From Haematobia irritans (taxonomy: Eukaryota > Arthropoda > Insecta > Diptera > Muscidae): DNA of 64,000 nucleotides. The stretch spans positions 44,564,557-44,628,556 of the forward strand of contig NC_134400.1 in the NCBI RefSeq assembly GCF_050003625.1, in the 5' to 3' direction. The first letter of the stretch is position 1, and each line of letters begins with the position of its first letter. This document shows positions 10,201 to 20,399 of the stretch, piece by piece. The translations under genes were made by a program, and so were the position numbers. The notes below the pieces were generated by a model, which saw only the letters and a list, made by a program, of their open reading frames with translations, was not told the origin of the DNA and did no database searches.

Positions 10201-12585
10201 AAAACAAAAAAGCGTCGCCAAAAAAGTAATGAAAATGTTCTTTTTGTATCCGGAATTGGTGCAAAATTGACACAGGAGCGATGAATTCAACATGGGCTTG
10301 TCATAGGACAGAAGTCCTCCATTTCAACAGCCGTTGCACTGAATTTGCATCACTTCTTTAGGTGTGATCCGAATTTTTTAAATTAAAAAAATTCTGTGGT
10401 ATTTCGTCAAATATAACTTTTATAATTTTTAATGGATTCTAACGCTTGTCGGAACCATTTGACCTCAAATATTTTCAAAAATGCACAATTTTTATACTCT
10501 CCACCATAGGATATATTAACTTTGTCATTCCGTTTGTAACACATCGAAATATTGCTCTAAGACCCCATAAAGTATATATTCTGGGTCGTGGAGAAATTCT
10601 GAGTCGATCTAAGCATGTCCGTCCGTCCGTCCGTCTGTTGAAATGCCGCTAACTTCCGAACGAAATAAGCTATCGACTTGAAAGTTGGCACAAGTAGTTG
10701 TTATTGATGTAAGTCGGATGGTATTACAAATGGGCCATATCGGACCACTTTTACGTATAGCCCCCATATAAATCGACGCTCAGATTTGGCTTGCGGAGCC
10801 TCTTGGAGGAGCAAAATTCATCCGATCCGGTTGAAATTTGGTGCATGTTGTTAGTATATGTTCTCTAACAACCATGCAAAAATTGGTCCACATCGGTCCA
10901 TAATTATATATAGCCCCCATATAAACCGATCCCCAGATTTGGCTTGCGGAGCATCTAAGAGAAGCAAATTTCATCAGATCCGGCTGAATTTTAGTACATG
11001 GTGTAAGTATGGTCTCTAACAACTATGCAAAAATTGGTCCACATCGGTCCATAATTATATATAGCCCCCATATAAACCGATCCCCAGATTTGGCTTGTGG
11101 AGCCTCTAAGAGAAGCAAATTTCATCTATAACCCCCTCCCCCCAAAAAAAAAATCCTCAGCCACACTATTCACTACATGGACGGCAGAAGTGCGCAGGCA
11201 GTTGAATATTAGTGTCGATGGCGAAATAATTCCGACCACAAATTACCCCAAGATTCTTGGGGTCACATTCGACAGCCTTTTCAGGTCGTCTGCCCATGAC
11301 ACTGCAATTTGTAATAAGCTCCGTGGTAGAAACAAGGTCCTCAAGTCACTTGCCGGCAGTACTTGGGGTGCGGACAAAGAAACCTTGTTAACTACCTATA
11401 AGGCAATTGGCCGGTCAGTGGTAAACTATGCAGCGCCAGTGTGGACACCGCGGACTAGTGATACGCAGTGAAATAACATTCAATCCTGTCAGAACGCTGC
11501 CCTTAGAACTGCGACTGGGTGTCTCCGCAGCACATCCCTGGATCACCTTTATGTGGAGACAAAGATCATCCCTGTGCGAAGACACAACTACATGTTGTCA
11601 AAGCAGTATCTCCTGGGTTGATATCGCAGTAATCATCCAAACCACCACCCAGGAACGTAAGGGTTGATATACATAATCTAGAGCGCGAGATCCAGCGCTA
11701 CAAAAGAGAACCTCTAGATCAAGCAGCGTACCAGACAGGTTTGAACAGGATTCATGATTCATGTAGCTGAAGCGGTGAGAAGCTACAAGGTTAATTCTGT
11801 TCTCGGAGTCCGTCCACCGCCCATAGCACCGGAGGAAAGAGACCTCCCACGGCAGACTAGGGTAGTTTTAGCCCAGTTAAGATCAGACAAGTGCAGTCGC
11901 CTCAATTCCTATTTATCAGTGATTGATAGCAGCGTAGCTGACGTATGTCCAATTTGCAACCAAGAGCCACACGACACGCGCCATCTTTTCGCGTCCCAGC
12001 TAAACCAACCCGACTTACCGCCAGGTCATTCTGGACGCACCCCACCTTCCCACCTTAGTCGCAGAGTTCCTCGATCTGGCCACAAGCTGAAGTACCAAAG
12101 CTTTTAACATAAAAATGGATGAAATCACAATAAATTGTTATAACAACAACATCAATTGACTGCGACGAGAGCGTCCAAAAGCAAACAAGTTTGTTCCTTA
12201 AAAATCTTGTAAAATAACTACAGCGATCTGAAATTAACATATCCTGACATGGAAAATCTAAGAAGCGTAGAACATAGTCAGACACATGATCAAAATGTCC
12301 AAGCGAATATAGATAACGCAAAAAGTATGTGGGACATAAATAATGCATGTATCAACTTCTCCTTCACCGATTAAGGTAACATTATTTAGAAATTCCTTGA
12401 TAAATTACGGAATTATTACGAATAATGGCAACTCTGATTCCCCTGTTGCCGACGAAATAGCGCTATTAGCAACTCCTTAACACTCTATAAATATTATATT
12501 TGATATACAATAAAAAAATGTATGACATACCATTTTCATGTTTGAAACCTCCAGGTGTGTCCGAATTTAAGGCAGCAATTTCCAT
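1238..12585 (-). CDS. Dcp2: mRNA-decapping enzyme 2 (Dcp2), 3' end outside window
   Basis: Nudix hydrolase that removes the m7G cap from mRNA in the 5'-3' decay pathway, acting with Dcp1 in the cytoplasm and P bodies. Exons (minus): 12585-12531, 3777-2987, 2470-2252, 2155-1238; all junctions are GT-AG and phases agree, giving 661 codons so far. Exon 1 encodes 18 residues starting MEIAALNS and ends one base into a codon that exon 2 completes as Ala. Residues ~215-263 form the Dcp2 box A helical domain ([11 protein letters not shown]). The Nudix box lies at ~340-362 ([13 protein letters not shown], then [11 protein letters not shown], with the metal-binding REVxEExG glutamates intact). A box B-like stretch follows, then a long Asn/Gln/Ser-rich tail. 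A donor (AAAAG|GTAAGA) at 1237 shows the gene continues left. Exon 1 is inferred from phase and splice-site fit only; the Nudix and box A exons are secure. Confidence 0.9.
2212..2234. repeat. (GA)n microsatellite
   Basis: Pure GA dinucleotide run inside the short Dcp2 intron between the Nudix exon and the exon carrying the low-complexity tail. Confidence 0.9.
2471..2986 (-). other. Dcp2 intron 2
   Basis: Intron between the box A exon and the Nudix exon: donor GTAAGT at 2986, acceptor TAG at 2471-2473. It is AT-rich and holds no recognisable element or open frame. Confidence 0.8.
4255..5790 (-). mobile_element. Decayed LINE with RT, RNase H and CCHC remnants
   Basis: Read on the minus strand from 5768: an RT fragment just after the catalytic box ([13 protein letters not shown], then [14 protein letters not shown]), then an RNase H fragment ([15 protein letters not shown] around 5345). 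A Cys/His motif ([20 protein letters not shown]) follows at ~4585-4655, then a 3' UTR. The frame is broken in several places and the segment between RT and RNase H is shortened. A mariner-like element (4669-5058) interrupts the end. The last ~65 bp (4345-4408) match the 3' end of the tRNA-derived SINE found elsewhere in this window. The copy sits in Dcp2 intron 1 on the same strand as the gene. LOA-like placement is inferred from the RNase H and domain order. Confidence 0.75.
4669..5058. mobile_element. Mariner-like non-autonomous element with TA target duplication
   Basis: Both ends carry an inverted CAGTRCACTCGCG motif, directly flanked by TA on each side (4667-4668 and 5059-5060). The 390-bp element has no coding capacity. 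It interrupts the 3' coding region of the LINE, whose Cys/His motif resumes on the far side. TA duplication and the CAGTGCACTCGCG ends fit the Tc1/mariner group. Confidence 0.75.
5823..5905. repeat. Second copy of a ~75-bp sequence flanking the LINE
   Basis: The stretch with CTCTATACCGAACGTGGCTT resembles 4262-4330 (CTCTATACCGCACTCGGCTT) in the same orientation. The two copies bracket the LINE fragment. They are diverged and far longer than a usual target duplication, so they may be an older repeat into which the LINE inserted. Confidence 0.5.
6387..9322 (+). mobile_element. 5'-truncated non-LTR retrotransposon (Jockey/CR1-like) with inverted ends
   Basis: An almost complete LINE downstream half: end of an APE-type endonuclease, reverse transcriptase, then a T-rich 3' UTR (8657-9300) and a (TAAA)n tail. 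The hexamer TGATAT flanks it at 6381-6386 and 9323-9328. Unusually, the 3' terminus (GATTCGCCAAGAAAAAATAA, 9291-9310) appears in inverted form at the left end (6390-6418), so the unit carries ~30-bp terminal inverted repeats, which LINEs normally lack. There is no RNase H domain after the RT. It lies in Dcp2 intron 1, opposite to the gene. Confidence 0.85.
6426..8656 (+). pseudogene. LINE ORF2 (endonuclease C-terminus and reverse transcriptase), inactive
   Basis: Two overlapping frames, 6426-6527 then 6527-8656, join at a small frameshift inside the endonuclease ([11 protein letters not shown] continues as [11 protein letters not shown]). The RT carries the expected blocks: [48 protein letters not shown] and [13 protein letters not shown]. 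The catalytic box reads FADIQLLF where the family has F/Y-ADD-xQLL, so one of the two metal-binding aspartates is missing. With the frameshift, this copy cannot encode an active enzyme. The frame closes at 8656, after a region that other elements would follow with RNase H. Confidence 0.85.
9329..10430. other. Dcp2 intron 1 segment without assigned feature
   Basis: About 1.1 kb of AT-rich sequence between the LINE and a dispersed repeat. The open frame at 9929-10270 has no recognisable domain and no splice context; I do not call a gene here. Confidence 0.6.
10440..11130. repeat. Dispersed repeat, 'GGGCCATATCGG / ATAGCCCCCATATAAAC' family
   Basis: The same ordered landmarks (TAACACATCGAAATATTGCT, GTCCGTCCGTCC, CTTGAAACTTGGCACAAGTA, ATAGCCCCCATATAAACCGA) recur at 46495-48680 and 61702-62278, so this is one interspersed family. 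It contains an internal ~125-bp repeated unit with GGTCCACATCGGTCCATAAT. The open frames crossing it are by-products. I cannot assign a superfamily; no coding domain was seen. Confidence 0.85.
11150..12165 (+). mobile_element. Decayed LINE reverse-transcriptase C-terminal fragment (Jockey-like)
   Basis: From ~11160 the plus strand reads [16 protein letters not shown], then [12 protein letters not shown] and [20 protein letters not shown], the post-RT thumb region typical of Jockey-like elements. Frames shift at about 11470, 11670 and 11760. A Cys/His motif ([15 protein letters not shown]) appears at ~11947-11990 and an ATAACAACAACA-type tail at ~12135. It is fragmentary and not functional, and lies in Dcp2 intron 1. 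Confidence 0.75.
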
Positions 12586-13730
12586 GTTTCGTCCTTTCCA
12601 GTGGTTCCTTTATCTTGTTATTTTTATTGTAGTCGTGTTAGTTATCACAATTTGTATTTTTTACATTTAAAACTATTGTTTTTTAATTTCACACACAATA
12701 TTTGTTCAAATATTCCGTAATCAGATTTTGATTATAAGGATATAATTTTGTTGCTTGTTCGATTTCAATTAATGCACAATATTTTTGCGTCCAACTTGTC
12801 GAATTTTTCTTTTTGTTAAAGTTTAATGTAATAATGAAGAATCACAACATTGAACAGGAGGGGGGAGGGACGTTGTCTTTATTACCTCTCCTCTTCGTCA
12901 CACCAACAACAACAGCAACGTCCAAACAACACGGGGTTTGCAGTGTTGTATTGATTTAGCTTAAATTTAGTATGGAATCAAGTATCTTTGCAAGACCAGA
13001 AGTTTTTAAAGGGAGAAAGAGAGATACTTGGAAATGCTTGATTTGGGAGATTCCACTTCGCTACTTCATCCAGATGATTGATCCAAACAAAGCATACGAA
13101 CACACGTTGTTGTGGTTGTTCTTCTATTGCTGTGTATATTGTTTTTTGTTCGTTGTTATTACTTTCAGTACACCTTTTTTCTGTGTGTAGATGTGAGTAT
13201 ATTTGTTTTTAGTCCAACGCATACACAGACAATCAATTTTTTCTTTGCATGAACTTTCTAAAAAAATCCGCTTTTAATGGGGTTTTATTTCTTAAAAGAT
13301 GGTTTTAATAGATTATTTACACAATATTTTCACCAATTTCACAAAATTTTTCCATAAATATGTGCTTTTTCTACGGAAACTTGCCTTTATTTTTCACTCC
13401 TACATGGATTGTTTTGCTGCGTGTCGTTTGGTTTAAGAGCACAAAGTCACAAAAAAATTTTAGACGGCGTTTGAATTTCAGGGGACAAACAAAGGCGCTT
13501 ATATTTTAGAATGATGGTTAATACCAAAGATGATCTGATTTAACAAGATGTCTAGAAGCTTCCTCTTTCTTCCAATAGGCTCATGAGTTTAGCTCAATAC
13601 ATGTATGAGAGAGTTGAAAAAAAAACATGGGTAAGATGTTACGAATCTAAAAAAGAAAAGAAAATTAATAGGCCTATTTCTGCACTCTTTTCATGCAACA
13701 TTTATGCCAAAAGAAATTACGTCAAGTAAA
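12586..13730. other. Region upstream of Dcp2 exon 1
   Basis: AT-rich sequence with a CAACAACAACAGCAACG run at 12902-12920. On the minus strand it would hold the Dcp2 5' UTR and promoter. I see no confident TATA box or initiator. The small open frame at 12972-13190 has no domain support. Confidence 0.5.
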
Positions 13731-13734
13731 TTGT

Positions 13735-15617
13735 GCTAAATTTCAAAAATTTTTCAAACATTTTTTCAAAGGATTAGTGTAATATACAAGTTGAGAAATT
13801 GTTGAGAAAATCGCTTTCTCAACAAAAAACAGACATTAACCTCAACAGTAAATTTCAACACATTAGCAATAATGTCACAAGTGTTATCCTCAAATTGAAA
13901 TGCATCGCTACTCAATAATTTCTCAAACAATTTTCGATGCGAGTCAAATTAAAAATTAATTAATTGTTGCAAATACTTTTCAACCAAAATTTGTATGAAT
14001 GATATCCCCACTTCAAATTGAAAGTCAAACCCAATAAACACAAACGTTTGAAAAATGCAAAATTTTAACAATTTTTCAAACATTTTTTCAAAGGATTAGG
14101 GTAATATTCAAGTTGAGAAATTGTTGAGAAAATCGCGTTCTCAACAAAAAACAGACATTACCCTCAACAGTGAAATTCAACACATTAGCAATAATATCTC
14201 AAGTGTTATCCTCAAATTGAAATGCATCGCTACTCAATAATTTGTCAAACAATTTTCGATGCGAGTCAAATTCAAAATTAACATCGTTGCAAATACTTTT
14301 CAACCTAAATTTGTATGAATGATATCCCCACTTCAAATTGAAAGTCAAAGCCAAAATTCTATGAATTTTGTAATTTATTCATTTTCATCAAAATAAAATA
14401 TATAACACTACACTACATAATACACTACAATACCAATCGATAAATAATAATCTTATTAAACATATCAACAAATAAGAACAAAAAAAAAACAACAAAACTT
14501 TAAATATCTTAAACATTATTAGTAAACACTTTTGCATTGATAATTCGTTTTCCTTCCTTTTGGTGTCATAAAACAGCATTAAAATTTATTAACAAGCGGG
14601 CAATTTGAAATTAGGAACGTACTGGACCGCGTGTTAGAATTGATTTCCAGCAGAAGGAATTCACAAAATATCCATTTTAAACTGATAATAGCATATAAAT
14701 TAAACTGACGATGTGATGCCCATTTTCATCCAGAAGTTGTTGATTTCAACAATTTGTTGTTTTTAACAATTTTAATTGGTTGCACTTGTAATGTTTCTGG
14801 AAACTTTTTCTTGTCGATAAGCCACTCAGTTTTCATTGGTCAGCTTCTTAATGTTTGCAAGAATGTAGCATCCAAAGATTTTGGTTTTCTGCAAAGAGAT
14901 TTAAATTTAGTGACTTCTCTAAAGTGTTGATTTAATTTTTCATATTCACGTACCAATTATTATAAACTATTTGAAGCAGTTCCAGTTAATTGTCCACCAT
15001 TTTTTCATCGGTCAGCTTTTTAATGTTTTCAAGAACGTAGAATCCATAATTTTAGTTTTCTGCAAAGAGATATACATTTAGTGACTTCCTTAAAGTTTTA
15101 TTTCATTTTTTATTTTCACTTACCTATTTTTATAAACTATTTGGTTACTCGTCTAAAATTTTCCATTTTTTTATTTCTTGCAATTGACCACGAACTTCGT
15201 TGCACAAATAAGTATTGAAAACCACATGGGTTTTTCGTTGCATTTTAGGGTAGTGTTTTGTCAAAGTTTTCTCATATTATCTTCAACAACTTTTCAAAGA
15301 TTTCGTCAACATTTTGGCAAATTGGAAGTAATTCGCAAACAATTTGAAGATGTATTGAAGATGAGCTATTTCAAGTCAAGTTGAATTTATGTTGAAAATT
15401 ATATTTACCCTCAAACTGAAAAGTTGTTGCATTTGAAAAACGCTCATCCTGTGTTTATTGGGAAGCCAAAATTCTACGCATTTTGTATAATTTATTCATT
15501 TTCGTCAAAATAAAATATATAATAATACACTACACTACATAATACACTACAATACGAATTGAAAAATAATAATCTTATTTAACATATCAACAAATAAGAA
15601 CAAAACAACAAAACATT
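13735..15617. mobile_element. Outer copy of the CCCAATAAACACA element, split by an inner copy
   Basis: Sequence 13735-14029 and 15463-15617 are the two halves of one element, matching consecutive parts of the inner copy (for example GCCAAAATTCTA at 14348 and 15466). The left terminus is eroded and the right half stops near 15617, where a TGTTACGA motif begins. The family is rich in short A/T runs and codes for nothing recognisable. Confidence 0.75.
14030..15462. mobile_element. Inner copy of the CCCAATAAACACA TIR element (1433 bp)
   Basis: Begins CCCAATAAACACAAACGTTT and ends CGCTCATCCTGTGTTTATTG followed by GG, so the first ~13 bases are inverted at the other end; subterminal TTTGAAAAA blocks are inverted too. 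It is inserted in another member of its own family with a likely 2-bp AA duplication (14028-14029 and 15463-15464). The uninterrupted version of the target, GTCAAAGCCAAAATTC, survives inside the inner copy at 14343. No transposase frame was found, so it is non-autonomous. Confidence 0.8.
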
Positions 15618-15622
15618 AAATA

Positions 15623-16010
15623 TTGTTACGAATGTGATATTTCTAGATTTAAGTTTATTTAAATTAGTTTCCGTTAATTTAAATTTCAAATTGTAACGAA
15701 AAATTTACGTCATAACTTGTTAGTCATTTCTTTATTTTCTAGTACTTTCCTAAACATCTTTCGTGTTCTTAGTTTTCCAATTGTTCATTGTAAAAGTAAC
15801 GCCTTTTGTTTTACTTATAATTGTAGTAATATGACTATAATAACTTATGTTATGCCTGCACGACATATACCAGATAGTAGAACGCACTAGATTATTAGCA
15901 TAAGCCTAAAAGGATAGAAAGTTCTAGATAGCCAAGACAATGAACATAAGCCGATAAATATGTGCGTACCAGATAGTAGTAGATTAATCTAGAAGGTTCT
16001 AGGCCAATTG
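15623..16010. repeat. Possible solo LTR fragment
   Basis: Starts TGTTACGAATGTGATATTTC, a TGTTACGA start common in insect Gypsy-group LTRs, and contains repeated TTCTAGA and CCAGATAGTAG motifs. I could not find the matching 3' CA end or a target duplication, so this is tentative. Confidence 0.3.
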
Positions 16011-17038
16011 TAGTTCCATTTCATCCTCATAGCTACCACAGACTCCATGGCTGAACAAGAAGGTTAAATCATGGGGCCATATGATTACAATTTTTTTATT
16101 TCGACCAAATTTTAAGATGTCAAAATCATATGTTTATGGTGATTGCAGCTCTCCAAATGACACTGCATAGCAAATGCATCGCAAACAAACTCGCGCATTC
16201 GTAGCTGGAGAATTGTTCAAAGATGACTTGAGTATCTTGATAACATATTCCAGACCCAAAATACCACGCACATCAGTTATTAAACTGCATCATAAACTGT
16301 TTTTGTTAATAGATGGCGAATATCCATTTGACTGACTTCCATTATTAACTTTGGTCTCATATCGGCGTTCCCCGGATGAATTATCTACTTCACAATAACT
16401 CATAGGTGACGCAATTAAATTTGAACCTTTATTTTTCTCTGGATTTGAATTATTTTTTCAGGACAATTGAAAGAATAAATAATTGCCACTTTTACCAATG
16501 CCATACGATTCTTTTATCAGCTGATTTTGACTTCTTAAAATTGTAAACAACATATTGAAATTTTTTGTTTTTGTTATCGTGATTCAACCTCCTTATTCAG
16601 CCATGCACAGACTCGTAAATGTCACCACAACTATCGCGAACTGTGATGGGGGAAGCATATCAAAAAGTACAAAATGTACATGAAAGTATTTTGCCATCAC
16701 TACTGTTAGAAGAGCCATTTTATTTTTTGTGAAACGCCAAATCAATAAACATCTACACAATCGTGTTTTACTTGACCACAATGATTCTTCTATAATTACC
16801 TTAAAATGCACTTTTTCTAATAGTTTGCAAGGGTTCTTATTGGCGTCCTTCGAAATTGATCTAAATAGGCACCTAATAATTGCACTGATGAGAAACTTTT
16901 TCATAGTAACTTGGCGTGGTACAACTTCTCAATAGTGACGGCGCTTTTCCGACGAGTTTTTGATGTCGTATATGATTGTTTTCGACGTAGTGGGGATTCT
17001 CAGAAGCGCCCCCAAATTCAAAAAATGTTGGCAGGGTT
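16011..17038. mobile_element. CCCTGCCA-family element interrupted by a Mutator-like element
   Basis: The left piece (16011-16045) and right piece (16606-17038) match consecutive parts of the 789-bp family copy at 51185-51973, for example CGCTTTTCCGACGAGTTTTT and AAAAAATGTTGGCAGGG at the right end. The left terminal ~25 bp are lost. It carries an internal deletion relative to the long copies after GTGAAACGCCAA. Confidence 0.8.
16046..16605. mobile_element. Mutator-like MITE (560 bp) with 9-bp target duplication
   Basis: Ends are CATGGCTGAACAAGAAGGTT and its imperfect inverted partner (AACCTCCTTATTCAGCCATG), about 25 bp with a few mismatches. It is flanked by CACAGACTC at 16037-16045 and 16606-16614. 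Uninterrupted relatives of the target read CCACAGACTCGTAAATG, which confirms the duplication. A 9-bp duplication is characteristic of Mutator-like elements (MULEs). No transposase frame is present. Confidence 0.8.
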
Positions 17039-17206
17039 TAGGCGTCATCATCCATATCTCCGTGGTATATTTTAGTTATATTCTAACGGTCTTTTGATTA
17101 CTAAAATTAATTTTTAGACTTGAAATTAATTATTTGAAAAACATTTAAAATTTTAGCATTTTTCATGCGGTTGTGTTTATATTTATTGAAGATATTACTG
17201 ATTTAT

Positions 17207-17446
17207 GCGCTTTACAGACTATCAGTTATTCCGGACGGAATGTCGGTGTTTGTAAAGAATCTTACAATGTGTCGGATCGATACGACTTGTCGGCGATGAC
17301 TAAATAATCGGTAAATGTGTTATCGATCCCATAAACATGCAGGAGTATCGATTATGCCTTCGGACTTAACTTATAATATGCACAATATATGGGATATGTG
17401 CGACACGAGCACTGTCGTCCGGAATAACTGATAGTCTGTAAAGCGC
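17207..17446. mobile_element. 240-bp MITE with perfect ~30-bp inverted repeats
   Basis: Starts GCGCTTTACAGACTATCAGT and ends with the exact inverse (ACTGATAGTCTGTAAAGCGC); the match extends through TATTCCGGACG. Related copies lie at 42648-42791 and 58006-58954. No target duplication is clear at this copy, so I leave the superfamily open. Confidence 0.85.
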
Positions 17447-17449
17447 AGT

Positions 17450-18405
17450 ACTCAAAAAATTAGTCAGTAACGAGTACTTGTAATCAAATACTCCCTACTT
17501 TCCCAACACTAGTAGTAGTTTGGTTTATTGCAAAATATTGTTAAAATTAAAAGCGTAAAGTGTTACCGTAATATAAAAAGTTTATTATATTCAACAACAA
17601 AACGAAACTAAACTGAAGGGGACGCTCTACGACCACGTTTATATTCCACTACCATATACGATTTTTAAAACCGTTCCTCCTTCTTTTTTAATATGTAAAT
17701 ATCAAAAAATCTTAAAGGAAAATAATACTATGCAATAAATATTAAAAAGGTGGTTCTTGCTTATTGATCTGGTGGTGGTTGGTCGGTATGTGTGTAGTCG
17801 CAGTTGCCGAAAAAGGAAGGTGAGCTATATCTAGATAAATGAAATTAATTATTCATTATATGGCACGCACAATCACCTATTGCGATGGTAATGATTGATA
17901 TAGGTATCATTTTATTAATTACTTAAATGTGTGTTATTGGATATTGATTAACAAGAATTAAGTCTATGTATTATGTATCAATTTACACCTTGCTTGGATA
18001 TATTAGTGTCATACGAAGAGTAAATATGGCACTAATATATCATTAATACATTTCCAATGTTATTTTCAATATACTATTACTTTAAATCTTAATAATTGAA
18101 GATTGCAACACCTTGACACTTTGACGTAATATTCCTTCCACCCAGTCTGCGAGCAGTACATCCACATTAATATTCTAAACATCAACATAAGCCTATATAT
18201 ACTTCAGTACCACTGAGAATCGTTAGTATCCTCAATCGTTAGTATCCCGATTGTGGATCTAAAATGGACTAATATGGGCGCAAAATAATTTTAATGCGTT
18301 TACGTTTTTCGTGGTATGCTTTTAATGTGGAGCATTGTCAGGAACATATACTTTTTTTATACACTTGGAGCAGATCGCAAACTCCATACCTTACCAATAT
18401 GGGGC
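17450..18405. other. Intergenic, nothing assigned
   Basis: AT-rich sequence without coding signatures, inverted repeats or multi-copy matches that I could recognise. Confidence 0.5.
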
Positions 18406-18411
18406 AATAAT

Positions 18412-18686
18412 GTTAGGTATAATGGCAGCCCGATATTTCAGGCTCACTTAGACTATTCAATCCATTGTGATACCACAGTGGTGAACTTATCTCTTATCAC
18501 TTAGTGCTGCCCGATTCTATGTTTAGCCCCATGACAAGCGACCTTCTTTTTATAGCCGAGTCCGAACGACGTTCCACTATCCACCGCTGAAAACCTTTTA
18601 GGTGATTGGTCGAAACTGGGTTTGAACCCATAATCCTGTGTATGCAAGGCCAGCATACTAACCATTGCACCACTGTCGCTCCCGTC
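18412..18686 (-). mobile_element. tRNA-derived SINE, minus strand
   Basis: Read on the minus strand it begins with a tRNA-like head (GGTGCAATGGTTAGTATGCT as A box region, GGTTCAAACCC as B box), then the body and a 3' end identical in layout to the copies at 27861 and 55303. Several B-box positions have decayed. The open frame at 18497-18769 is a shadow of the SINE. Confidence 0.8.
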
Positions 18687-18689
18687 ATT

Positions 18690-19930
18690 AATGTAAGATT
18701 TGTGCGAAATGAGTCAATACAGTACGAAACGAAACCACTACCATTTCCTATACGATTCTTACATTGCACTTGTATCCTTCACACCTGTGCAGGCTAAATG
18801 TTATACTCATCTTGATTTCCTGAATTTACACGATTTTAATTATTGTATAATTCTACAACATCCTTACAAATATCGAACGATAGACTGATTTTTGTAAACC
18901 AAATAGTACCCTGGATCCATTTTGGACCAGAAGCAAAAGGAGAAGGCTTCTTTCGCATCATATACATACCTCTTGAGGAAAAATGTAATCCGGAATTAAT
19001 TAGTTTATCCGTTATGGTTTTTGTATTGGTTTTGAGTAAGCAGCTTAATGGAAAAATTATACACCCCTTTTTGATAGTCGGACATAAAAAAAATATATGA
19101 AAATGTTCAAGAACAATTTTCCCCATTAACGTTTCTATACATTTTAGCTAGGGGGCTATAGCCCCCTATTTATGATACAATAATGTAATACATTGGAAAA
19201 TCGTAAATAGGTTTTCAAATCCTGGGGGGCTAAATATTTTCTGGAGGGGTCTAAGCCCTTCCCCAGAGGCCTTTCTACGCTTATGGTTTTCCCTGACTCC
19301 TATGTGGAAAAATCAATATATCTTCTAGTTAGGCAAGATGATTACCTTCTGAATTTTATGGAATTTTAATTAATGTGTCCAAATAAATGCGACAGGGGAA
19401 AGTAAAATATGAACAAAGGCTCACAAACATCTAAGAGCACGTGCTAAATTATCTCAACCTAACTTATTTGAAAATATCCAACCTCTTATATTTTTGCATC
19501 AGAATTGTTTCGTCGTTACTATTTCTACTAAATTTTGTTTTGACTTACATTACGAATATGCATGTCTTTCCATGTGAACAATTTCTTTCTGAACGTATTA
19601 ATAAATAAATGCCCAAAGAAATTATGTTTGTATTGTACGAATAATTGTTTACTTCCCTACAATGACCCTCATCAAAATCGTCAAATACTATCCACCCAAC
19701 AAACATGCCATCTCTAAAGCAATTGACCGAAGGGGGGTCCTATGCGGTAAAGAATAGAATGCAAACCTTAAACGGCAATCACAATGGAACGACACGGAAC
19801 CCAACCAACGTAAAAAGAAAAAGACATATACATGCTCTATAAGTTAATTAACTTTAATAGCTGAATGTTAAGTGAACGACACAAAATCCAGTAGTGCAAT
19901 TCTATATATAGGAAAAAGTTGCATAAATAT
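18690..19930. other. Intergenic, mostly unassigned
   Basis: Short open frames on both strands at 18836-19126 overlap without domain support. The segment 19149-19290 contains a perfect palindrome and C/G-rich blocks that look like the end of an unidentified element. Confidence 0.5.
19149..19168. repeat. Perfect 20-bp palindrome
   Basis: TAGGGGGCTATAGCCCCCTA equals its own reverse complement. It stands out as G/C-rich in an AT-rich setting, and a diverged GGGGGGCTAA block follows at 19227. Confidence 0.8.
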
Positions 19931-20399
19931 TATTAGCAGTTATTTTTGTGAGTTAGTACATGACTTTCTGGGTAGTCTGATTATACGCATAGCTGCTTGA
20001 TTGGCATGGTAACTCTCGATGGTTTGAATGGGTGTTTTTAAAATTGTGATATAGGACAATATTTGTGCAAAATTTATGTAATGTTCCTCTATCCTATACG
20101 AATGCTTTCTTTCGTATTCCAAACAAAACAATTGATTTTGGTAACAAGTCATTTCATATCGAATAGGAGTCGAACGTATACAATATGTGTCAAGAAAAAA
20201 ATGGACACATTCTTTAAATTTGAACGTATTCTCAGGAAAATTTATCAACCGGTCCCATCGCCCACATTCCCGCCCCTTCCGACCGTGAAGGCCTCGTCCC
20301 CATGACGTAGGGACAACGTACACACCATGATCCGGACCATGGGATTTAACCAGCTACAGAGAAGGACTCATCAGCCGGATATATTACAAAACAAGAACA

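Noticed and set aside
12972..13190. 72-residue frame near the presumed Dcp2 promoter
   Set aside because: No domain, no codon or splice support, and a hydrophobic low-complexity end.
15178..15384. 68-residue open frame, mirrored at 50982-51182
   Set aside because: It is part of the non-coding CCCAATAAACACA element; its recurrence is explained by the repeat.
18497..18797. Open frames near 18.5-18.8 kb
   Set aside because: Shadows of the tRNA-derived SINE; equivalent frames appear at 55433-55663.
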